NCBI RefSeq assembly: GCF_033239625.1
Contig: NZ_BTCK01000020.1
Span: 1 to 64,000, forward strand
From: Paenibacillus_T sp033239625
GTDB lineage: Bacteria > Bacillota > Bacilli > Paenibacillales > Paenibacillaceae
Length of the DNA stretch: 64,000 nt
Direction of reading: 5' to 3'
The notes under the pieces are model-generated. The model saw only the letters and a list, made by a program, of their open reading frames with translations. It was not told the DNA's origin and made no database searches. Shown piece by piece: positions 17,166 to 26,363 of this stretch (position 1 is the stretch's first letter; the number at the start of each line of letters is the position of its first letter). The position numbers were made by a program, and so were the translations under genes.

Positions 17166-18529
17166 ACGTATTCCTCCAATCGTGCCAGCAGAAGATCAAT
17201 GTCCGCCTGCGTTCGCTTCTCCGTCACGGCAAGCAGCATATGACCGGCCAGCTCGGGATAAGACTGTCCCAGGTCATAACCGGCGAGAATGCCATTGGCC
17301 AATAACCGTGTACTTAGTGTTTCATAAGAAAGCTTGGCGGGAAGTCGGAGGACGAATTCATTGAAGAATGGAGCGCCCATCGGCACGGAATACCCTGGGA
17401 TGGCGGCTGCGCTGGAAGCGGCATAGTGCGCCTTGCGCGTATTGAGAAGGGCTGTCTCTTGGATGCCTTGTTTGCCCATGACGGACAAATATACGGCGGC
17501 GCACAAGGCGAGCAGCGCTTGATTCGAGCAGATGTTGGACGTCGCCTTCTCTCGCCGAATATGCTGCTCTCTCGCTTGCAGCGTCAGCACGAAGCCGCGC
17601 TTGCCGCTGCGGTCGACGGTCTGGCCGACGATTCGGCCGGGCATGCGCCGCATGAGCGGCTCCGCGACAGCGAAGAAGCCGCAAGTCGGCCCGCCGAATG
17701 ACTGCGGAATGCCAAGCGGCTGCGCATCGCCGACGACGATATCGGCACCAAGGCGGCCAGGCGGCTCGAGAAGCCCGAGCGACAGCGGATTAACGCTGAC
17801 AGCGAGCAGTGCGCTATGCGCGTGCGTCAACGCTGCGATATCGGCAAGACGCTCGATGCAGCCGAAGAAATTCGGCGACTGAACGATGACAGCTGCAGTC
17901 TGATCGTTCACCGCCTGCTCCAGCAGCTCCAGATTGGTCGTTCCGTCTCCGGCTATATAATCGACCTCCGCGATTTCGAGGCCAAGTCCTCGTGCAGTCG
18001 TGGCGATGAGCTGGCGGGTTTCGGGGTGAACGGCTCTCGATACGACAAGCCGCTTGCGGCGAGTTGTTCCGGCAGCGAGCAGTCCCGCTTCGGCAAGCGC
18101 CGTTGCGCCGTCGTACATACTCGCATTGGCGACCGGCATGGCGGTTAATTCACAGATATAAGATTGAAATTCGAATATCGCCTGCAGCTCGCCCTGGCTG
18201 ATTTCCGGCTGATAAGGCGTGTAGGCGGTATAAAATTCCGATCGTGATATCAGATGGCCGATAACGGCTGGAATGTGGTGGTCATACAGTCCCGCTCCGA
18301 GAAAGCTGACGCATCGGGTAGCATCGGTATTGCGCTCCGCCAGCTCGCGCAGATGCGCCCACAACGCAGGTTCATCGAGCGGCGCCGAAATCGGCAACGT
18401 TCCTTGATAACGAATGGCATTCGGAATATCACGGAACAGCTCATCGACAGAGGTAGCGCCGATCGTCCGAAGCATGTCGGCTTCATCTTGATCGGTCATC
18501 GGCAGGTAGCGATGGCGATAGGAAGGCAT
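17162..18529 (-). CDS. gcvPA: Glycine decarboxylase P-protein, subunit 1
   Basis: The 455-residue protein is the non-PLP-lysine half of the two-subunit glycine decarboxylase. The N-terminus (YLPMTDQDEADMLRTIG, then SFLGAGLYDHHIPAVI) and the middle (YTPYQPEISQGELQAIFEFQSYICELTAMPVANASMYDG) are characteristic. The glycine-rich SFGGPTCGFFA is present. It lies 6 bp after gcvT and overlaps gcvPB, which fits coordinated production of equal amounts of the subunits. Start follows GGAGGTGACC. Confidence 0.95.
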   Translation of the reverse strand: MPSYRHRYLPMTDQDEADMLRTIGATSVDELFRDIPNAIRYQGTLPISAPLDEPALWAHLRELAERNTDATRCVSFLGAGLYDHHIPAVIGHLISRSEFYTAYTPYQPEISQGELQAIFEFQSYICELTAMPVANASMYDGATALAEAGLLAAGTTRRKRLVVSRAVHPETRQLIATTARGLGLEIAEVDYIAGDGTTNLELLEQAVNDQTAAVIVQSPNFFGCIERLADIAALTHAHSALLAVSVNPLSLGLLEPPGRLGADIVVGDAQPLGIPQSFGGPTCGFFAVAEPLMRRMPGRIVGQTVDRSGKRGFVLTLQAREQHIRREKATSNICSNQALLALCAAVYLSVMGKQGIQETALLNTRKAHYAASSAAAIPGYSVPMGAPFFNEFVLRLPAKLSYETLSTRLLANGILAGYDLGQSYPELAGHMLLAVTEKRTQADIDLLLARLEEYV

Positions 18530-18535
18530 ATGTGG

Positions 18536-19666
18536 TCACCTCCTCGGCGAGAAAGAGGCGCGGCGATAGAAGGGCGTCGGCACGACAACGGCTTTGTGCT
18601 GCGTTCCGCGTACATCGACGATGAGCTCCGTGCCAAGCTCGGCGTATTCCACGCTGAGCAGCGCGAGACCGATATTGCGTTTCAGCGAAGGGGAATGGGT
18701 GCCGGATGTTACATAGCCCGCTTGAACACCGCCGTTCGTATAGACGTCGCAGCCGCTGCGAGGGATGCCGCGTTCCAGCACCTCGATGCCGACGAGTCTG
18801 CGGAACGGACCGCCGTCTGCCAGCTGTGTCAGCAGCGCCTTGCGTCCAATGAAGCTGCCTTTATCAAGCTTGACGAATGCGCGCAGGCCGGCTTCCAGCG
18901 GTGTAATCGAAGCAGACAGCTCGTGTCCATGCAGCGGAAGCTTGGCTTCCAGCCGCAGCGTGTCCCGTGCGCCGAGTCCTGCTGGCTGCAAGCCAATGTG
19001 TGCTCCGGCCTGCAGCAATTCGCGCCATAAGGCAGGGGCGTCCTCCGCGCTCGTATAAAGCTCGAACCCGTCCTCGCCCGTATAACCTGTGCGAGAGACG
19101 AGCGCCGAAGCTCCGGCGATCGGTACATCGGCTTTGAATTGGAACGGAGCAAGGGTCGTAATCGCCTTGGCATAGCTACCGGCCAAACCTGCTAGAATCA
19201 CTTCCGCATCAGGGCCTTGCAGCGCGATAAGAGCCGTTGTCTCCGTATGATCTTCAATCGTCACGTCACCGATCAGATGCTCGCGAAGCCATTCCAGATC
19301 GGTAGCGGTGTTCGCGGCATTAACGACGAGCATATACTGATCGGCTGACAGCCGATAAACAAGCAAATCATCAATTATCCCGCCAATAGGGCTGCACAGC
19401 AAGGAATACTGCGCGCGTCCATCCTTCAGCTGCGTAACGTCATTCGTCGTCAAATGTTGGAGGAAGGCCTCTGCGAATATTCCGGTTACGATAAGCCTGC
19501 CCATATGCGAAACATCGAACAACCCGGCGGCGTGCCGAACCGCCTCATGCTCCTTCACAATGCCGGCGAACTGTACGGGCAGCTCCCAGCCCGCGAAATC
19601 GATGCAGCGCACGCTTGGCTGCTCGTCGTAGAGCGGATAAAGGGGCGTTCTTCTGCGCATCGTCAT
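18536..19666 (-). CDS. gcvT: Glycine cleavage T-protein (aminomethyltransferase)
   Basis: The 376-residue enzyme releases ammonia from the aminomethyl-lipoyl GcvH and makes 5,10-methylene-tetrahydrofolate. Visible features: RHAAGLFDVSHMGRLIVTG near the N-terminus, YSLLCSPIGGIIDDLLVYR, RTGYTGEDGFELY (folate-domain motif), and the C-terminal barrel with VTSGTHSPSLKRNIGLALL. Slightly longer than the Bacillus protein. First gene of the minus-strand operon; start after GATGAGGTG. Only 135 bp separate it from the divergent gcvH, and no glycine riboswitch architecture is seen there. Confidence 0.95.
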   Translation of the reverse strand: MTMRRRTPLYPLYDEQPSVRCIDFAGWELPVQFAGIVKEHEAVRHAAGLFDVSHMGRLIVTGIFAEAFLQHLTTNDVTQLKDGRAQYSLLCSPIGGIIDDLLVYRLSADQYMLVVNAANTATDLEWLREHLIGDVTIEDHTETTALIALQGPDAEVILAGLAGSYAKAITTLAPFQFKADVPIAGASALVSRTGYTGEDGFELYTSAEDAPALWRELLQAGAHIGLQPAGLGARDTLRLEAKLPLHGHELSASITPLEAGLRAFVKLDKGSFIGRKALLTQLADGGPFRRLVGIEVLERGIPRSGCDVYTNGGVQAGYVTSGTHSPSLKRNIGLALLSVEYAELGTELIVDVRGTQHKAVVVPTPFYRRASFSPRR

Positions 19667-19801
19667 CGAATCACCTCATCATGTAAGGGATAGGTTGGAC
19701 CCAAGAAGGGCTATCCGCCGCTGTCTCGTCATAAACATAGGAGGAATAGGGACTGCAGAGGGATAGCTGTTCTATATGCATACGCAGGGAGGCTGTGGAA
19801 C

Positions 19802-20200
19802 ATGAGCGACATTCGGCAAGAGCTTCGCTATACCGAAGAGCATGAATGGGCAGTGTTATCGAAGAATGGAGTCATTCGGGTAGGCATTACCGACTATGCG
19901 CAATGCCTGCTTGGCGACATTGTCTATGTGGAGCTTCCGTCGGTCGGTACGACGACAACCGCTTTGCAGCCGATGGGGACGATTGAATCGGTGAAGACCG
20001 TGTCTGACCTGTTCAGCCCGCTGGATGGCGTTATCGTACGGGTCAATGAGCAGCTTCAAACAGCGCCGGAACTTGTCAATGAGAAGCCTTACGAGGATGG
20101 ATGGCTCGTGGAAATTGAGGCGGCGGGTGATGCAAGCGACGCGCTGCAGCGGCTGCTGACAGCTGAACAATATGAGAAGTTGTTGTCATCGTCCTCATAG
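19802..20200 (+). CDS. gcvH: Glycine cleavage H-protein (lipoyl carrier)
   Basis: The 132-residue carrier shuttles the aminomethyl group between P- and T-proteins on a lipoyl-lysine. The motif IESVKTVSDLFSP places the lipoylated Lys at residue 65. The N-terminal YTEEHEWAV and the C-terminal EDGWLVEIE are typical. It is divergent from gcvT, so the four genes are together but not in one transcript. In Bacillus subtilis gcvH is also separate from gcvT-PA-PB, but elsewhere. Start after CAGGGAGGC. Confidence 0.95.
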   Translation: MSDIRQELRYTEEHEWAVLSKNGVIRVGITDYAQCLLGDIVYVELPSVGTTTTALQPMGTIESVKTVSDLFSPLDGVIVRVNEQLQTAPELVNEKPYEDGWLVEIEAAGDASDALQRLLTAEQYEKLLSSSS

Positions 20201-20332
20201 AGGTTGTTCAAAAAGCAGGAGGGGAAAATGTGACCAATAGAGGATAATAGTAGATGTCTACCGACCATAGTCCGTGTATAATCAAAACATAGGACTTATG
20301 TTTGATACGGATACGGCATCGGAGGACATTCT

Positions 20333-22411
20333 ATGGTCATGCTGCATGGAACCTACAACATTGGAATCGTACTATTATCGTTCCTCATCGCCACATTGTC
20401 TTCATTCTCGGCGCTTAATATGATCGGACGGGTCTGGCGGTCACGCGGAAGGTCAAGATGGGGCTGGATTGCATCCGGAGCAGTCGTCATGGGCAGCGGC
20501 ATATGGTCGATGCATTTTGTCGGCATGCTGGCGTTCCATCTGAAATTGCCTATATCGTTCGATGCGGAGCCTACGGCGCTCTCGATGGTTGCCAGCATCT
20601 TCGCTTCGTTCATTGCATTCTATTTAACGCAGCGAGAGCAGATCGGATTAGGACGGATCGCAATCGGCGGTCTGATTATGGGTGCGGGCATATCAGCCAT
20701 GCATTATATCGGCATGGCTGCCGTCAGCATCCCTGGCGTAACCATGAACTACGATCCATTCTATTGGACGTTGTCTGTTCTTGTTGCGATTGTTGTGTCT
20801 TATGCGGCACTCTTCATTATGAACCGATTCCGCAGCGGATTCGAAGGCTTCTTCATATCCAAAATGTTCGCAGCGGTGCTCATGGGGCTGGCCGTGTGCG
20901 GGATGCATTATACGGGAATGGCATCCGTCACATTCTGGTGCAGCGTGCCCGCTATCGCTGATGCAGCTGCAGATAACAATATTTTTCTGCTCGGCATCGT
21001 CACGTTGTCGATTGCTACACTGCTGCTCGTATCATGGGGAGCGATGTTTATCGACCGCGCGTTCCTCGAGCGAATGGCGTATAAAGATCAACTGACAGGT
21101 CTGCCGAACCGCTATGAACTGAGCCGCCGGTTCGAATCGTTCCTGTCGCAGTCAAGCCGAGGAGCGATCTTGTTCATCGACATCGACCAATTCAAGTCGA
21201 TCAACGATACGCTCGGTCACGATATCGGCGACCTGCTTGTATTGGATGCAAGCCGCCGATTCGAGGCGATGGCAAACAAGCAGCTGATGGTGTTTCGCAT
21301 TGGCGGCGACGAGTTTCTGCTCCTTGCAGAAGGGGCCGACCAAGCGCAGGCAGTGCAGCTGGCGCAGCGTCTTCTATTGCGAATCAATCAGCCATTTCTT
21401 ATTGAAGGCAATGAATTGTTCGTCTCGTGCAGCATCGGCATTGCGCTCTATCCTGAGCACGGCAGCGATCGTTCATCGCTTATGCGCTCGTCGGATGCGG
21501 CGATGTATGAAGCGAAGGCAGCGGGCAAGAACCGCTATGAGCTGTTTAATCCAGAAATTCAAGAGCGGCTGCTGCGCCGGATGCAGCTCGAGAACGACCT
21601 TCGCAAGGCGATGGAATACGGCGGTCAATTCGTTGTTCATTATCAGCCGAAGTGGGATACAAGAGTAGGCGGACCGATCGGATTCGAAGCGCTTGTGCGC
21701 TGGAACCATCCGGAGCTTGGCGTCGTAGCGCCGTCCGAGTTTATTCCGATTGCCGAAGAGACCGGGATGATCGTTGGCTTGTCCCGGTTCGTTCTGCGGC
21801 AGGCCTGTCGCGATTGCATGCGCTGGGAGCAAAGCGGGCTGGGCGCATACACCGTATCGGTCAATACGTCGGTGCGGCTGTTCGACAGCCAGATTTTGTT
21901 CGAGATGGTGAAGGAATGCTTGCAGGAAGCGCGGCTTCCGTCTGAACGGCTGGAGCTTGAGATTACCGAGTCGATCGTTATTCATGATATGAACGAAGTC
22001 ATCCGGCAGTTGAATCAGCTGCGTGAGATTGGGGTGAAGGCGTCTATGGACGATTTCGGAGCGGGCTACTCGTCGCTCGGGTCGCTGGATCTTATCCCGA
22101 TTGATACCGTCAAGATTGACAGGCTGTTCATCAGCCAGAGTCACATTCCGGCAAGGCGTGCCATTATTCGAACGATTATTACGCTCGCGCAGCAATTGAA
22201 TCTGGAGATCGTCGCGGAAGGCGTTGAAGAGGAAGAGCAGGTTGAGCTGCTTACCGAAGCGGGCTGCTCCATTATTCAGGGCTATTATTTCGGCAAGCCG
22301 ATGAGCGCTCCGCAAATTGTTGCATACTTGAAGGAGCTGGGCTCCGTAGAGCTGGAAGCGGCGGTCGGCGATGACTGGGAGATCGAACTGGGCGGCAAAT
22401 GGAGCATTTAA
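20333..22411 (+). CDS. MHYT-GGDEF-EAL cyclic-di-GMP protein
   Basis: The 692-residue protein has a seven-helix MHYT sensor domain (about 10-230) with the three signature repeats WSMHFVGM, SAMHYIGM and CGMHYTGM, proposed to bind copper and sense a diatomic gas or redox state. GGDEF (about 250-410, motif intact at 324-328, no RxxD inhibitory site) and EAL (about 425-680; FEALVRWNH at 451, EITES, DDFGAGYSS, KIDRLF) follow. Both catalytic motifs look intact. The start ATG follows CGGAGG by 7 bases. A TATAAT at 20277-20282 may be its -10 box, with no good -35. It resembles the MHYT proteins of Bacillus (YkoW-like). Confidence 0.9.
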   Translation: MVMLHGTYNIGIVLLSFLIATLSSFSALNMIGRVWRSRGRSRWGWIASGAVVMGSGIWSMHFVGMLAFHLKLPISFDAEPTALSMVASIFASFIAFYLTQREQIGLGRIAIGGLIMGAGISAMHYIGMAAVSIPGVTMNYDPFYWTLSVLVAIVVSYAALFIMNRFRSGFEGFFISKMFAAVLMGLAVCGMHYTGMASVTFWCSVPAIADAAADNNIFLLGIVTLSIATLLLVSWGAMFIDRAFLERMAYKDQLTGLPNRYELSRRFESFLSQSSRGAILFIDIDQFKSINDTLGHDIGDLLVLDASRRFEAMANKQLMVFRIGGDEFLLLAEGADQAQAVQLAQRLLLRINQPFLIEGNELFVSCSIGIALYPEHGSDRSSLMRSSDAAMYEAKAAGKNRYELFNPEIQERLLRRMQLENDLRKAMEYGGQFVVHYQPKWDTRVGGPIGFEALVRWNHPELGVVAPSEFIPIAEETGMIVGLSRFVLRQACRDCMRWEQSGLGAYTVSVNTSVRLFDSQILFEMVKECLQEARLPSERLELEITESIVIHDMNEVIRQLNQLREIGVKASMDDFGAGYSSLGSLDLIPIDTVKIDRLFISQSHIPARRAIIRTIITLAQQLNLEIVAEGVEEEEQVELLTEAGCSIIQGYYFGKPMSAPQIVAYLKELGSVELEAAVGDDWEIELGGKWSI

Positions 22412-22435
22412 GAGAGAAGCGTTTCATTGTACGGC

Positions 22436-22481
22436 ATAATCGGCTTATACGCCGATGCAGCGTGCGAGGGAACGCTTTTTC
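22436..22481 (+). terminator. Terminator after the MHYT gene
   Basis: Two adjacent hairpins, ATCGGC/GCCGAT (22438-22456) and AGCGT/ACGCT (22459-22476), are followed by TTTT. Confidence 0.55.
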
Positions 22482-22611
22482 GGCGTGCAGCGGGGTGGGA
22501 TTTTTTAGGCGACGTCCTTATAATGGAGATTGTGCGAGTTAACGATATATCGGAAAGGGTTTTCATCGCAAACCAAATTCACCTTGGGTGCAACGGAATG
22601 GAGGAACGCAT

Positions 22612-24441
22612 GTGAAAGGGACTGCACTTCTGGCTGCTTATTTCAGACGAAACAAATGGATGTACACGGTGGCGGTTGCGGTAATGGCGGCTGGCAATAT
22701 GATCTATGCGTTCTATCCGAGTGTGCTGGGCGATTTCACGGACACGATGAAGCAGGGCGGCCTGACGCGGAGTATCGTCATCAGCTGCAGCTTACAGCTG
22801 CTCGTGATCGGTGTTGCGTACGGCGTCATGTTCGGCGTCGGCCAGCTGCTGAATCATCGGCTCGGACGCCGGTTCGAGGCCGAAATTCGGGAGAGGCTGT
22901 TCACGCAGTTCACAAGGCTGAGCGAAGCTTATTTCGCCAAGCATGGCGTGGGCAAATGGCTCAGCTATGTGCTTAGCGATGTGACGAGCATTCGCGAGAC
23001 GATTTGCGGCGGCATCAATCAGCTGACGAATGCGACGTTCTTATTCATTACTTCGATCATTATGATGGCTTCGTCCGACATTCCGTTCCAACTGCTGCTT
23101 GCGTGTATCGCACCGCTGTTGACGATTCCGGTTCTTGTCATTTATTTCGGCCCCGTCATTAAGCGCCGCTCTCACGAGGTGCAGGAATCGATCGCCGGCA
23201 TGACCTCGTCGGCAGAGGAGCAATTCGGCGGCGTGCGGGTAACGAAGACGTTCGCCGCAGAAGAAATTGCGCGGCGACGATTCGGTGAATCGGTCAGCCG
23301 GATTCAAGACCGACAGCTTCGGCTTGTGCGGACCTCTTCGTTGTTCCAGTCTGCGATTCCGCTGGCAGGTGCACTGTCGCTCGTCGTTGCGATTACGTAT
23401 GGCGGTTATTTTGCAGGGCAGGGCAAGTTCTCGCTTGGCGGCTTCGTTGCCCTTACGTTGTACCTGCGGGTCATGATGACGCCGCTTCAACAGTTCGGCA
23501 ACGTCATCAACCGTCTTCAACAGGCGCGTGCTTCGCTGGATCGGCTCAATACGCTCCTATCTGAGCAACCCGAGGTGCGGGATGCTGAAGGGGCTATTGA
23601 TATCTCGACAGCTAGTGCCAGCCTTAAGATCGAGAATTTGACTTTTACGTATCCTGAAGCTCGCCGTCCGGCGCTGCAGGAGCTTGCTTTTACATTGAAA
23701 GAAGGACAAACGTTAGGTATTGTCGGGCGGACCGGAAGCGGAAAAACAACGTTGGCAAAGCTGCTGCTTCGTGTGTATGAGCCGCCGCAAAACACGATTC
23801 GCATTGGCGGCATCGATATTCGGGAAGCAACGCTTGAAAGCCTGCGAGGCGGTATCGGTTATGTGCCGCAGGACGGCTTCTTGTTCAGTGAGACGATCGG
23901 CGACAATATCGCCTTCGCTGATCGCAGCGGTGCGAAAGAGCGCGTCCATGCTGCTGCTAAGTCGGCGGCTATCAGCGGCAGCATCGAGACGTTCCCCGAC
24001 GGCTATGATACGAAGCTCGGTGAACGAGGATTAACGCTGTCAGGCGGGCAGCGGCAGCGAACGAGTCTGGCGCGGGGGCTATACAAGGATGCGCCGATCC
24101 TTATTCTAGATGACAGTGTAAGCGCGGTCGACGCGGTGACGGAGTCGCAAATCATTGAGCGGCTTCAGCGGGAACGGAGCAAACGGACGACGGTCATCAT
24201 CGCGCACCGGATCAGTGCGGTGAAGCATGCAGATTTGATTCTCGTGCTGGAGGAAGGGCGGATCATTGAGCGCGGAACGCATGATGAGCTTGTCCTGCTC
24301 GGCGGTCATTACGCCTCGCTTCGCGCCATTCAAGAAGAAGGAACGGACCTTGTGGATCTGCCGGCAGCGGGCAGTATGGAAGGAGGTGCGGCATATGAGC
24401 GAGCGCAAGCAGATGAACGCCAAGCCGTCCAACGGCGATAA
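22612..24441 (+). CDS. bmrC: ABC exporter half, degenerate-site subunit (BmrC-like)
   Basis: The 609-residue half transporter has six transmembrane helices (about 20-310) and an ATPase domain with Walker A GRTGSGKTTL (about 372), LSGGQRQR, and Walker B ILILDDS. The catalytic Glu after the Walker B Asp is replaced by Asp (residue 501), as in BmrC/YheI of the heterodimeric multidrug exporter BmrCD. The partner follows and overlaps by 47 bp. Start is a GTG at 22612, with GGAGG 7 bases upstream. An in-frame GTG at 22588 lacks a ribosome binding site. A short open frame upstream ends across this start codon (see findings). Substrate cannot be told from sequence. Confidence 0.87.
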   Translation: MKGTALLAAYFRRNKWMYTVAVAVMAAGNMIYAFYPSVLGDFTDTMKQGGLTRSIVISCSLQLLVIGVAYGVMFGVGQLLNHRLGRRFEAEIRERLFTQFTRLSEAYFAKHGVGKWLSYVLSDVTSIRETICGGINQLTNATFLFITSIIMMASSDIPFQLLLACIAPLLTIPVLVIYFGPVIKRRSHEVQESIAGMTSSAEEQFGGVRVTKTFAAEEIARRRFGESVSRIQDRQLRLVRTSSLFQSAIPLAGALSLVVAITYGGYFAGQGKFSLGGFVALTLYLRVMMTPLQQFGNVINRLQQARASLDRLNTLLSEQPEVRDAEGAIDISTASASLKIENLTFTYPEARRPALQELAFTLKEGQTLGIVGRTGSGKTTLAKLLLRVYEPPQNTIRIGGIDIREATLESLRGGIGYVPQDGFLFSETIGDNIAFADRSGAKERVHAAAKSAAISGSIETFPDGYDTKLGERGLTLSGGQRQRTSLARGLYKDAPILILDDSVSAVDAVTESQIIERLQRERSKRTTVIIAHRISAVKHADLILVLEEGRIIERGTHDELVLLGGHYASLRAIQEEGTDLVDLPAAGSMEGGAAYERAQADERQAVQRR

Positions 24442-26269
24442 CAAAAGTGAACCCGGCAGCGATAACAGCAATAGCAATCGTCCAGCGAATCGGATGGCGG
24501 CCTTCCGTGCGCTGCTTGCTTATGCGAAGCCGCATCGCTGGATGTTCGCTGCTGTATTCGGCTCCGCGCTGCTCGCCATATCAGCCGATCTGCTTCAGCC
24601 TTATCTGGTGAAGATCGCGATCGACGATGAGCTGCTCACCGGCGAGCATGAGCTGCGCAAGCTGCTGCTATTAGGCGGAGTCTACCTGCTGATGGCTGTC
24701 GTCAGCTTCGTATTCGGTTACCTGCAATCGGTCTTCGTGCAGCGTATCGGACAGAGCATCGTCGCACGGCTGCGCGAGGATTTGTTCCGGCACATCACGA
24801 GCCAGTCGATGTCGTTCTTCGACCGTCACCCGATCGGAAGCCTGGTGACGAACGAGTCGAGCGATACGGAGACGATCAGTCAGTTCTTCACGCAAGTATT
24901 GATCAGCCTCGTTCGAGACGGACTTATGCTTATTCTCGTCGTCGCCTTCATGTTCTCGCTCGATGCGCGGCTTGCGGCGCTGTGCTTGCTGCTGTTCCCG
25001 GTCATTATCGGCATTGCGATCGCATTCCGGCGGACGCTGCGGCAGTCGTACCAGCGGGCCCGTTCACAGCTGTCCCGCGTCATTGCGTTCGTTGCGGAGA
25101 ATCTGTCCGGCATGAGCCTTACGCAAGCGTTCCGACAGGAGCAGGAGCAGCGCAAGCGGTTCGCGGAAAGGAACGGCAATTACTTGCGCGAGAGCTTGCG
25201 GGAAATTCGAACTTCGGTTATGTTCAATCGAACCTACGATACGCTCGGCAACATCGCAGTCGCGCTTGTCGTCTGGCTTGGCGGGATGGCTGTGCTCGAC
25301 GATGCGATTGCTTTCGGCGTGCTGTACGCCTTTATCAACTATATCCGCCAGTTCTTCCAGCCGATCAACCAGATGACGCAGCAGTGGAATACGCTGCAAT
25401 CGACGTTCGTATCTGTCGAACGTCTATGGCGTATCTTCAGCCAGGAGCCTGAGGTGAAGGAACCCTCTGCCGATCAAGCGGTTCGCCCTGTGCCGTCAGG
25501 CGTTCGCGGCGCGATTGATTTTAATGATGTGTCGTTCGCTTATATCGAAGGGCGCGATGTGCTGCGAAAGCTCGACCTGCATATTAAACCAGGGGAGTTC
25601 GTCGGCATCGTCGGTACAACCGGCGCTGGCAAAAGCTCGCTCGTTAACCTGCTTGCCCGCTTCTACGATGTGCGCGCAGGGAATATTATGATTGACGGCA
25701 TCGACGTAAGGCAGATGCCGCAGGATGATCTGCACCGACTCGTCGGGCTGGTCCAGCAGGAGCCATTCCTGTACTCTGGCTCCATCATCGACAATGTGCG
25801 GCTGTTCCGCGATGAGATTACGCGCGAGCAAGCGATCGAGGCATGCCGTCTCGTCGGCGCGCATTCGATGATCATGCGTCTGAAGGATGGCTATGACACG
25901 CGGCTGTCGGAGCGGGGCAGCGGGCTGTCGGCGGGCGAGCGGCAGCTTCTCTCTTTTGCCCGTATCGTCGTGCATCAGCCACGCATTCTCATTCTCGATG
26001 AAGCGACGGCGAATCTCGATTCGCATACAGAGCGCCTTATTCAACAGGCACTGCATGTCGTATCGGAGGGGCGGACGACGCTCGTCATTGCCCATCGCTT
26101 GTCGACCATTCAGCATGCGGACCGAATCATTGTTATGCGCAGCGGCGTTATTGAGGAACAGGGCACGCACGAGACGCTGCTGGAGGACCGTGGTTATTAT
26201 GCAGAACTCTATGCGCACTCACGCCGCGGCGGTACACTGTCGGTCGCAGAAGGCAAACTGAGCGTCTAG
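24395..26269 (+). CDS. bmrD: ABC exporter half, active-site subunit (BmrD-like)
   Basis: The 624-residue half transporter begins with a polar Asn/Ser-rich tail of about 30 residues, then six transmembrane helices and an ATPase with Walker A GTTGAGKSSL, signature LSAGERQLLSFARI and Walker B LILDEA with the catalytic Glu intact. This complements the Asp in the partner and is the pattern of asymmetric BmrC/BmrD-type exporters. The start ATG at 24395 has GGAGGTG upstream; translation is coupled to bmrC by the 47-bp overlap. Longer in-frame starts inside bmrC have no such site. Confidence 0.88.
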   Translation: MSERKQMNAKPSNGDNKSEPGSDNSNSNRPANRMAAFRALLAYAKPHRWMFAAVFGSALLAISADLLQPYLVKIAIDDELLTGEHELRKLLLLGGVYLLMAVVSFVFGYLQSVFVQRIGQSIVARLREDLFRHITSQSMSFFDRHPIGSLVTNESSDTETISQFFTQVLISLVRDGLMLILVVAFMFSLDARLAALCLLLFPVIIGIAIAFRRTLRQSYQRARSQLSRVIAFVAENLSGMSLTQAFRQEQEQRKRFAERNGNYLRESLREIRTSVMFNRTYDTLGNIAVALVVWLGGMAVLDDAIAFGVLYAFINYIRQFFQPINQMTQQWNTLQSTFVSVERLWRIFSQEPEVKEPSADQAVRPVPSGVRGAIDFNDVSFAYIEGRDVLRKLDLHIKPGEFVGIVGTTGAGKSSLVNLLARFYDVRAGNIMIDGIDVRQMPQDDLHRLVGLVQQEPFLYSGSIIDNVRLFRDEITREQAIEACRLVGAHSMIMRLKDGYDTRLSERGSGLSAGERQLLSFARIVVHQPRILILDEATANLDSHTERLIQQALHVVSEGRTTLVIAHRLSTIQHADRIIVMRSGVIEEQGTHETLLEDRGYYAELYAHSRRGGTLSVAEGKLSV

Positions 26270-26363
26270 GTGGATTTTTTAGGCAGCAAACATCCATACT
26301 AACGCTGACGTTCGCATTCGGCGACCGACTGCGACAATGCCATCAGAATGGGGTGCTGGTGAC

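Noticed and set aside
19667..19801. Glycine riboswitch before gcvT
   Set aside because: The region is only 135 bp and shows neither the conserved aptamer cores nor an expression-platform hairpin.
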